In this document: piece by piece, positions 6,054 to 11,512 of the stretch
Layout: each line of letters opens with the position of its first letter
Numbering within the stretch: the stretch's first letter is position 1
Assembly (NCBI GenBank): GCA_964443415.1
Contig: CAYUDC010000083.1
Span: 1 to 11,512 of the forward strand
Reading direction: 5' to 3'
Length of the DNA: 11,512 nucleotides
Source of the DNA: B1 sp964443415
GTDB taxonomy: Bacteria > Bacteroidota > Bacteroidia > UKL13-3
Notes under the pieces: model-generated
The model's database searches: none
What the model was told of the DNA's origin: nothing
Seen by the model: the letters and a program-made list of their open reading frames with translations, nothing else
Position numbers and translations under genes: made by a program

Positions 6054-8825
6054 TTGAATACACGTATACTTCCTGTCTTACTCATCCTTTGTGTTTTGTT
6101 TCCGGTATTGCTGGCAGGGCAATCGAATGCGGTTTTTAGAGGATATGTAAAAGATGCCAAAACTGGCGAACCCCTGATTGGTGCTTCTGTGGGTGTTAAA
6201 GGCACTTCCTTTGGCACCTCTACCGATTACGAAGGTTCTTTTCAGTTAAAATTACCACAACCCTTTCCTGTAACCATTATCGTTACGTATGTAGGATACA
6301 TCAAGCAAGAGCTGGTGGTTAGCAGTGGCTCAAAGCCAATTGAAATAAGACTAAAGGATAACTCAAAGGAGTTAAAAGAAGTTGCCATCAAAGATTCTAG
6401 GATTACCCAAAAGCAAAAACAAGCGCCATTAACGGTAGAAACCATGGACGCCATTGCCATTAAAGAAACACCTGCGGCTAATTTTTATGAAGGTTTGGCT
6501 CATTTAAAAGGCGTTGATTTAACAAGTGCCTCTATTGGTTTTAAGATTATCAATACAAGGGGATTTAATAGTACCTCACCCGTAAGAAGTCTACAATTAA
6601 TTGATGGGGTAGATAACCAAGCACCTGGATTAAATTTCTCTTTGGGGAATTTTTTGGGAGCTAGCGAATTGGATGTTCAGAAAGTAGATTTAATAGTGGG
6701 CGCCAGCGGCGCCTATTATGGGCCCAATGCATTTAATGGGGTAATTAATATGCAAACCAAAAGCCCGTTTTTGTTTCCAGGCCTTAGTGCCCAAATTCGC
6801 GTGGGCGAAAGAAGGTTAACAGAAGTGGCTGTGCGTTACGCCGAGGTGATTAAAAACAAAAAAGGGGAGGAGAAATTTGCATACAAAGTAAATATTTTTG
6901 GTATGAGCGCCCGCGATTGGGAAGCCGATAATTACGAGGCTACCATTCAAAGTCCAACCGCCCGCAACAACCCAGGTGGCTATGATGCGGTAAATATTTA
7001 TGGCGACGAATATTCTTATGCAGGTTTTAGGCAAACAGGCTTACCATTTTTGGGTTATGGCTATGCCTTAAGACCAGGGTATAAAGAAGTAGATTTAGTA
7101 GATTATAATACCCGTAACCTTAAAATGGGTGCGGCCTTGCATTATAAAGTAAAAAAGAACCAGGAGTTAATTTATGCTTTTAATTATGGTAGTGGTACTA
7201 CCGTTTATCAAGGAGATAATAGATTTAGTTTAAAAGACATCACCTTCTTTCAAAATAGGGTAGAATGGCGTCAAGAGAATAAGTTTTTTGTAAGGGCCTA
7301 TATGACCAAAGAAAACGCTGGTAACAGTTATGATGCTTATGCCACTGCCTTACTGCTACAAAATGCTGCCAAAACAGATGCTAATTGGGCATCAGATTAT
7401 AATAACTTTTGGTTTGGCAATATCTCAAACCTCATCGAAAAAATAAGGCCACCTATAAATAATCCTCCTCCAGGAGTACCTTATGGAAGTTTTGCCAATT
7501 ATTACCTGAATACCTTTTATCTAGATTCGCTCACCAAGTACCATCAAATGGCCAGAACCTTTACCGATGCCAATGGAAATATTGTGAATGGGGGGATTCC
7601 GCGTTTTGAGCCAGGCACCGCTCGTTTTGATTCTGCTTTTAACTCTATTACTTCTCGCACCAACCGTGAGGGAGGTTCTAGGTTTTATGATGAATCTGCC
7701 TTGTACCATATTGTAGGTGAAAGACAATTTCAATGGTTTGATGCCGAGTTTAGGGTAGGAGCTAATTACAGGATGTATGCACCTTTATCAAATGGTTCTA
7801 TCTTTTTGGATACCATTGCCAATCAAAGAATATACAACCAAGAGGTGGGAGCTTATATGGGTGTTGAACAAAAATTATTAGACAACAAACTCAAATTAAG
7901 TTTTACAGGCAGGGCCGATAAAAATCAAAATTTTAAACTCTTGTTTTCGCCTGCAGCCTCAGCTGTATATACTTATAAAGAGCATGTGTTTAGGGTTTCT
8001 GGTGCCAGTGCCATTCGTAATCCTACGCTTACCGACCAATACATTAACTTGAATGTAGGTAGGGCAACCTTGTTAGGAAACTTAAATGGTTTCGACAGTT
8101 TGGTGACGGTTTCGAGTTTGATAGATGCCTTTAACTTTGGGCGTAATCGCATGAGCTATTTTAATGTTGCACCCATTAGGCCAGAACGCGTAAAAACAAT
8201 AGAGTTTGGTTACCGTGGAAATTTAAGTGAAAAATGGTTTGTTGATATAAGCTATTATTTTAGTTGGTACACTGATTTTATTGGCTTTAAGATTGGGGCC
8301 GATGTAGTTTGGGAAGGCCCATTGCCAGAATCTGTAAAGGTTTACCGTGTAAGTGCCAATGCAGTAGATATGGTAACTACACAAGGCTTGACAGTAGGAT
8401 TAAATTACTTCTACAAAAAAGCATTAGGGTTTAATGGCAATTATTCTTGGAATAAGTTAGACAGAAGAGGTTCTACAGACCCCTTGATACCAGCTTTTAA
8501 TACACCAGAGCACAAGTACAATATTGGCATTAGCGGTAGGAATATCGAAACAAAAATTGGTAAGAAATACATCGACAATTGGGGCTATGGCATAAATTGG
8601 AAATGGCAAACTGGGTTTATTTTCGAGGGCTCACCGCAGTTTACGGGCGAGGTTCCAGCATATGGCATGGCAGATGCTCAGATCAATAAGTTTTTCCCAG
8701 ACGAAAAGCTAACCATTAAAATTGGTGCAAATAACATCCTAAATAACAAGGTAATTCAGGTATATGGAGGCCCAAGAGTGGGTCGTATGGCTTATTTATC
8801 TGTACTATTAGATTTAGGAAAATAG
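6054..8825 (+). CDS. TonB-dependent outer-membrane receptor with carboxypeptidase-regulatory-like N-terminal domain
   Basis: A 923-residue gated beta-barrel importer driven through TonB. The start is a TTG at 6054. It is supported by the signal peptide it yields (NTRILP, then a hydrophobic run, cleavage near LLAG/QSNA) and by an in-frame stop at 6045-6047 that excludes an upstream start. A beta-sandwich carboxypeptidase-regulatory-like domain covers about 27-112 (FRGYVKDAKTGEPLIGASV). The plug covers about 120-237, with INTRGF near 166-171, LQLIDGVDNQ, and YYGPNAFNGVINM near its end. The barrel fills the rest, with RVSGASAIRNPTLTDQYIN as a recognisable barrel segment. It lacks an obvious SusC/RagA signature and no SusD gene follows; the downstream partner is instead a type IX-secreted protein 91 bases away. 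The ligand is unknown. The C-terminus (LSVLLDLGK) ends in Lys rather than the aromatic residue common in barrels. Confidence 0.93.
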   Translation: MNTRILPVLLILCVLFPVLLAGQSNAVFRGYVKDAKTGEPLIGASVGVKGTSFGTSTDYEGSFQLKLPQPFPVTIIVTYVGYIKQELVVSSGSKPIEIRLKDNSKELKEVAIKDSRITQKQKQAPLTVETMDAIAIKETPAANFYEGLAHLKGVDLTSASIGFKIINTRGFNSTSPVRSLQLIDGVDNQAPGLNFSLGNFLGASELDVQKVDLIVGASGAYYGPNAFNGVINMQTKSPFLFPGLSAQIRVGERRLTEVAVRYAEVIKNKKGEEKFAYKVNIFGMSARDWEADNYEATIQSPTARNNPGGYDAVNIYGDEYSYAGFRQTGLPFLGYGYALRPGYKEVDLVDYNTRNLKMGAALHYKVKKNQELIYAFNYGSGTTVYQGDNRFSLKDITFFQNRVEWRQENKFFVRAYMTKENAGNSYDAYATALLLQNAAKTDANWASDYNNFWFGNISNLIEKIRPPINNPPPGVPYGSFANYYLNTFYLDSLTKYHQMARTFTDANGNIVNGGIPRFEPGTARFDSAFNSITSRTNREGGSRFYDESALYHIVGERQFQWFDAEFRVGANYRMYAPLSNGSIFLDTIANQRIYNQEVGAYMGVEQKLLDNKLKLSFTGRADKNQNFKLLFSPAASAVYTYKEHVFRVSGASAIRNPTLTDQYINLNVGRATLLGNLNGFDSLVTVSSLIDAFNFGRNRMSYFNVAPIRPERVKTIEFGYRGNLSEKWFVDISYYFSWYTDFIGFKIGADVVWEGPLPESVKVYRVSANAVDMVTTQGLTVGLNYFYKKALGFNGNYSWNKLDRRGSTDPLIPAFNTPEHKYNIGISGRNIETKIGKKYIDNWGYGINWKWQTGFIFEGSPQFTGEVPAYGMADAQINKFFPDEKLTIKIGANNILNNKVIQVYGGPRVGRMAYLSVLLDLGK

Positions 8826-8883
8826 TTGCATAAAATTCTAAAACATTGGATATTTAAAACAAATTGTATTACTTAGCGTCTTT

Positions 8884-8916
8884 AACACGAACACTAAACA
8901 AACAAATAATAAAAAA
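8884..8916 (+). promoter_or_regulatory. A-rich leader before the secreted hydrolase-like gene
   Basis: The 33 bases before the ATG are about two thirds A, ending AATAATAAAAAA, with no Shine-Dalgarno sequence. A-rich leaders of this sort go with efficient translation in Bacteroidota. The rest of the 91-base gap (8826-8883) shows only a weak -7 candidate, TTACTTAG (8869-8876), 20 bases after a TTG at 8846-8848. The gene may have its own promoter or rely on read-through from the receptor gene. Confidence 0.4.
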
Positions 8917-10848
8917 ATGAAAAAAAATCTACTTTCGATTTTTGCGATGGTGATGCTACTTTTAGTAGGATTAACCAGCAAAGCGCAAGTGCGCTATTTT
9001 GCGCCGGTTTTTGAGAATGTCAACAAAATCTCACAAGTTTGGTATGATTCAAACTACTCTGTGAATTTACTTTTTGGCGTTCCTGGCCTTCCTCCATCTT
9101 TAAATGGTAGCCCGGTTTACATGGCATCACAATTTGTAGATATTTATGAGCCAGCTGGAGATACCGAAAAAGGTCGTCCATTGATTATTTTGGCTCATAC
9201 CGGTTCTTATTTACCTGCTTTTGTGAATCAACAAACTACTGGTAACAAAGAAGATTCGGCTATTATAGAAGTAGCAAAAAACTTGGCCAAAAGAGGTTAT
9301 GTGGTTGCTCTTGCTTCTTACCGTTCAGGTTGGAATCCTGCTACCACTATTCAGGCTGTAGCGCGTGAGCAATTGTTAAAAGCCACTTACCGTGGTTTGC
9401 AAGACATGCGTGCTTGTGTACGTTACTTCAAGAATAATGCTGCTACCTATGGTATTGACACAGGTAAAGTGGTAATTGGTGGACAAGGTACAGGCGGTTA
9501 TATCGCATTAGCTTATGCTACTGTTTCTACCAGAGAAGACATCGAGTCTAATATTAAGTTTTTACGCGACGATGCTAGTGCTATGGTGAGCATGGATACG
9601 ATGGGAGATTGGAGAGGTGTGGGTGGTATTCCTCCATTCAACTTGCCTCACCCAGAATCAGTATCTTCACAAGCGCACATGGTAATTAACTACGGTGGTG
9701 CTATGGGTGATATCGCTTGGATGAAATCTACTAGCTTACCAATTGTTTCTTGTCATGCAAAAGGTGACCAATTTGCACCTTACTTTACTGGTAACGTATT
9801 AGTACCTACTACAGGTGCAGTGGTAATTCCAAATGCTTCTGGTGCTGGACACGTAGTTCCAAAGGCGGATAGCTTAGGATTAAACAATGCCATCAACAAG
9901 TACTTCTATTTAGATCCAATTACAGAGAGAGCTGCAGAAGTTAACAAGAAGTCTATCATGATGCCAAACAACAACTTTGGTTTCGAAACTTCTTTCCCAT
10001 TCGAAGGTTCGCCTTGGGAGTGGTGGGATAGAACGGCTGCACAAACCAAAACTTCACAAGTTTACCGTGGTATTCCTTTACCTGTAAATGGTAGAAATGC
10101 CGACTCACTTTCTATGTTAACTAATCCATTTATGAGTGCTACTCGTGGTAAGGCTTATTGCGATACAGTGGCTTCTTTCTTTGCACCTAGAATTGCAGCA
10201 AGATTTGGCTTAGAAGGAGCAAATGCAATCAATGCGTTTAATCTTTTAACTCCAGCAAACAATGCTTCACTTACCATTACTGAAGAAGATACTACATTGG
10301 TAAGCATTACTTGGGAGCCTACTTCTGGTGATGTTTCTTATGCTTTAGGTTTAAAATTAGCAGGTAACAATCCATTCTTCTACGAAGAAGAAGATCTTCC
10401 AACCAACCAATTGGCAGTTCCTGCTGGAGATTTATACACCTTATTTAAAACAGGTGGATTCCCAGACAATACTCCAACTGCAGTAGAGTGGGCAGTAGCT
10501 GCTGTTAGACCAACTGTAGGTATTGGTAGAAATGCCAACTCTCTTTTCACTGTTAACGTTACTTTAAAGCCTAAAGGTGTTGGTGTAAAAGAAGCTGAGT
10601 TAAACAAAATGCTTATTGTTTACCCTAATCCAGCAACCAATGATATCAAAGTAACTTTAAATGACAACAATGCGCCAATGAGCGAAATTGTAATCTTAGA
10701 TATCATGGGTAGAGAAGTTTACAGTGCCACTAACTTAAGCACTTTCTCACAACAAATTAACTTGAATGGTTTAAACAAAGGTATCTACTTTGCAACCATC
10801 AAAACTACCAATGGTGGCGCAGCTACTCAGCGCTTCTTGGTTCAATAA
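8917..10848 (+). CDS. Secreted alpha/beta-hydrolase-like protein with SusE-like and type IX sorting domains; nucleophile Ser apparently replaced by Gly
   Basis: A 643-residue protein. The signal peptide covers about 1-23, with cleavage before Gln24 (SKA/QVRY). An alpha/beta-hydrolase-like domain covers about 70-325: LILAHTGSY (92-98, oxyanion region), the nucleophile elbow as GGQGTGG (188-194), NYGGAMGD (258-265), HAKGDQ with candidate Asp284, and GAGHVVP with candidate His312. The elbow should carry Ser in GxSxG, but residue 191 is Gly (codon GGT at 9487-9489), so classical esterase activity is doubtful. About 440-555 resembles the Ig-like N-terminal domain of SusE proteins (LLTPANNAS, then ITWEPTSG). 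About 569-643 is a type A Por sorting domain (VYPNPATNDIKV, then DIMGREV, then GLNKGIYFATI), which routes the protein through type IX secretion to the surface or medium. Codon choice is narrower than in neighbouring genes (GGT, GCT, AAC), suggesting high expression. The hydrolase fold is confident; the function is not. Confidence 0.85.
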   Translation: MKKNLLSIFAMVMLLLVGLTSKAQVRYFAPVFENVNKISQVWYDSNYSVNLLFGVPGLPPSLNGSPVYMASQFVDIYEPAGDTEKGRPLIILAHTGSYLPAFVNQQTTGNKEDSAIIEVAKNLAKRGYVVALASYRSGWNPATTIQAVAREQLLKATYRGLQDMRACVRYFKNNAATYGIDTGKVVIGGQGTGGYIALAYATVSTREDIESNIKFLRDDASAMVSMDTMGDWRGVGGIPPFNLPHPESVSSQAHMVINYGGAMGDIAWMKSTSLPIVSCHAKGDQFAPYFTGNVLVPTTGAVVIPNASGAGHVVPKADSLGLNNAINKYFYLDPITERAAEVNKKSIMMPNNNFGFETSFPFEGSPWEWWDRTAAQTKTSQVYRGIPLPVNGRNADSLSMLTNPFMSATRGKAYCDTVASFFAPRIAARFGLEGANAINAFNLLTPANNASLTITEEDTTLVSITWEPTSGDVSYALGLKLAGNNPFFYEEEDLPTNQLAVPAGDLYTLFKTGGFPDNTPTAVEWAVAAVRPTVGIGRNANSLFTVNVTLKPKGVGVKEAELNKMLIVYPNPATNDIKVTLNDNNAPMSEIVILDIMGREVYSATNLSTFSQQINLNGLNKGIYFATIKTTNGGAATQRFLVQ

Positions 10849-10866
10849 GAAATAAAAAAATAAAAG

Positions 10867-10908
10867 CCGTGGGCATTGCAAAACAATTTGCAAGCCCACG
10901 GTTTTTTT
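10867..10908 (+). terminator. Strong intrinsic terminator after the secreted hydrolase-like gene
   Basis: CCGTGGGC (10867-10874) pairs exactly with GCCCACGG (10894-10901). Inside it TTGCAA (10876-10881) pairs with TTGCAA (10888-10893), leaving a 6-base loop and one bulged A at 10875. Seven T follow (10902-10908). An A-rich stretch before the stem could also make it work on the opposite strand. It lies 18 bases after the TAA stop and separates this gene from the dehydratase gene. Confidence 0.92.
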
Positions 10909-10926
10909 ATGTAATCAACTCAAGTA

Positions 10927-11157
10927 ATGAACTGGATAGAACAAGATAATAAGTTACATAAAACTTATGTGTTTAGCGATTTTGCTACAGCTTTTTCGTG
11001 GATGACAAAAGCCGCTTTTGCCATCGAAAAATTAAACCATCATCCCGAGTGGAAGAATGTTTACAATAGGGTGGAAGTATGGCTTTGCACCCACGATGCT
11101 GGAAATATGGTAACCGAGAAAGATTGGCAATTGGCAAAAACCTTAGACAGCCTCTAA
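10927..11157 (+). CDS. Pterin-4a-carbinolamine dehydratase (4a-hydroxytetrahydrobiopterin dehydratase)
   Basis: A 76-residue protein. The family dehydrates the 4a-hydroxy-pterin formed by aromatic amino acid hydroxylases, helping to recycle the tetrahydropterin cofactor in the cytoplasm. The signature NHHPEWKNVYN (37-47) carries the active-site pair His38/His39. LCTHDAGNMVTEKDWQLA (53-70) carries the third His (56) and the conserved end of the fold. The protein lacks the 20 or so N-terminal residues of longer family members but holds the full core, so it is a compact form rather than a broken gene. The start is only 18 bases beyond the T run of the preceding terminator, and the aminoacyl-transferase gene begins 5 bases after its stop. 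No hydroxylase gene is in the window, so use with phenylalanine hydroxylase here is unproven. Confidence 0.93.
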   Translation: MNWIEQDNKLHKTYVFSDFATAFSWMTKAAFAIEKLNHHPEWKNVYNRVEVWLCTHDAGNMVTEKDWQLAKTLDSL

Positions 11158-11162
11158 TCGCC

Positions 11163-11512
11163 ATGCATTTTTTGATTGGTCATGAATTTCCCGATCCCTC
11201 TTTGGCTGATGAGAATGGTTTATTAGCCATAGGCGGCGATTTATCTCCAGAGACGCTGGTAGCGGCCTATCAATTAGGTATATTTCCTTGGTTTAATGAA
11301 GATGAACCGATTTTATGGTGGAGTCCTGACCCACGGTTAGTTTTATTTCCTAAGGAGATAAAGGTGAGTAAAAGCATGAAGCAAATACTTAAGCGTGGCG
11401 ATTTCTCATTTAGCATCAATTCTTGCTTTGAGGAAGTAATTGCCGCTTGCAGGGATACTAGGAGCGAAGAGGGCACTTGGATCAGCCCGGAAATTACAGA
11501 TGCCTATACCAC
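11163..11512 (+). CDS. aat: Leucyl/phenylalanyl-tRNA-protein transferase, 3' end cut by window edge
   Basis: The first 116 codons are present and the frame is open to the right edge; the family is usually 200-240 residues, so about half is seen. The enzyme transfers Leu or Phe from charged tRNA to proteins with N-terminal Lys or Arg, marking them for ClpS/ClpAP degradation (N-end rule), in the cytoplasm. The diagnostic stretch GLLAIGGDLSPETLVAAYQ leads into LGIFPWF and then LWWSPDPRLVLFP, the family's most conserved block. GTWISPEITDAY near the edge matches the next conserved block. The ATG at 11163 gives the short N-terminus usual for the family (PDPSLADENGLLA). It follows the dehydratase stop by 5 bases and is probably co-transcribed with it. 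Confidence 0.94.
   Translation, partial: MHFLIGHEFPDPSLADENGLLAIGGDLSPETLVAAYQLGIFPWFNEDEPILWWSPDPRLVLFPKEIKVSKSMKQILKRGDFSFSINSCFEEVIAACRDTRSEEGTWISPEITDAYT

Noticed and set aside
6054..10848. Polysaccharide utilisation locus of the SusC/SusD type
   Set aside because: No SusD-like lipoprotein, glycoside hydrolase or hybrid sensor is present, and the receptor lacks an obvious SusC/RagA signature.
1..11512. Mobile element, CRISPR array, tRNA or rRNA genes, prophage or defence system
   Set aside because: No transposase, integrase, terminal repeats, regularly spaced repeats or RNA gene signatures were found on either strand, and gene content is envelope and housekeeping.

Overview
The window looks like a chromosomal stretch from a member of the Bacteroidota. 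Four things point that way: a secreted protein ending in a type IX secretion (Por) sorting domain, a TonB-dependent receptor with an N-terminal carboxypeptidase-regulatory-like domain, several TAnnTTTG boxes (the -7 element of the primary sigma factor in this phylum), and AT-rich sequence with an A-rich leader before the apparently best-expressed gene. The order or genus cannot be fixed from what is visible. A run of exactly 100 N (1574-1673) shows this is a draft or metagenomic scaffold.

Layout. (1) 1-2478, minus strand: an envelope efflux operon, a TolC-type outer-membrane channel followed after 5 bases by a periplasmic adaptor protein that runs off the left edge. The channel gene is interrupted by the N run. 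(2) 2511-4231, plus strand: a two-gene unit with a 2-base gap, encoding a NodB-type polysaccharide deacetylase and a membrane family 2 glycosyltransferase. It is divergent from the efflux operon across only 32 bases, which hold two outward TAnnTTTG boxes and an inverted repeat. (3) 4225-5130, minus: a membrane-anchored transglutaminase-like protein of unknown role, whose 3' end overlaps the glycosyltransferase by 7 bases. (4) 5192-5959, plus: a TatD-family metal-dependent hydrolase, whose promoter box lies 5 bases from its start codon. (5) 6054-10848, plus: a TonB-dependent receptor (TTG start) and a large secreted alpha/beta-hydrolase-like protein with a SusE-like domain and a type IX sorting domain, closed by a strong intrinsic terminator. 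(6) 10927-11512, plus: a short pterin-4a-carbinolamine dehydratase and, 5 bases later, the start of leucyl/phenylalanyl-tRNA-protein transferase, cut by the right edge.

Most of the window is ordinary envelope and housekeeping content. The most unusual part is the receptor plus secreted-protein pair. The secreted protein keeps the alpha/beta-hydrolase fold landmarks, including candidate catalytic Asp and His, but has Gly where the nucleophilic Ser is expected. It may therefore be a surface ligand-binding or scaffold protein working with the receptor rather than an esterase. That role is inference. The second point of interest is the compact divergent promoter at 2479-2510.
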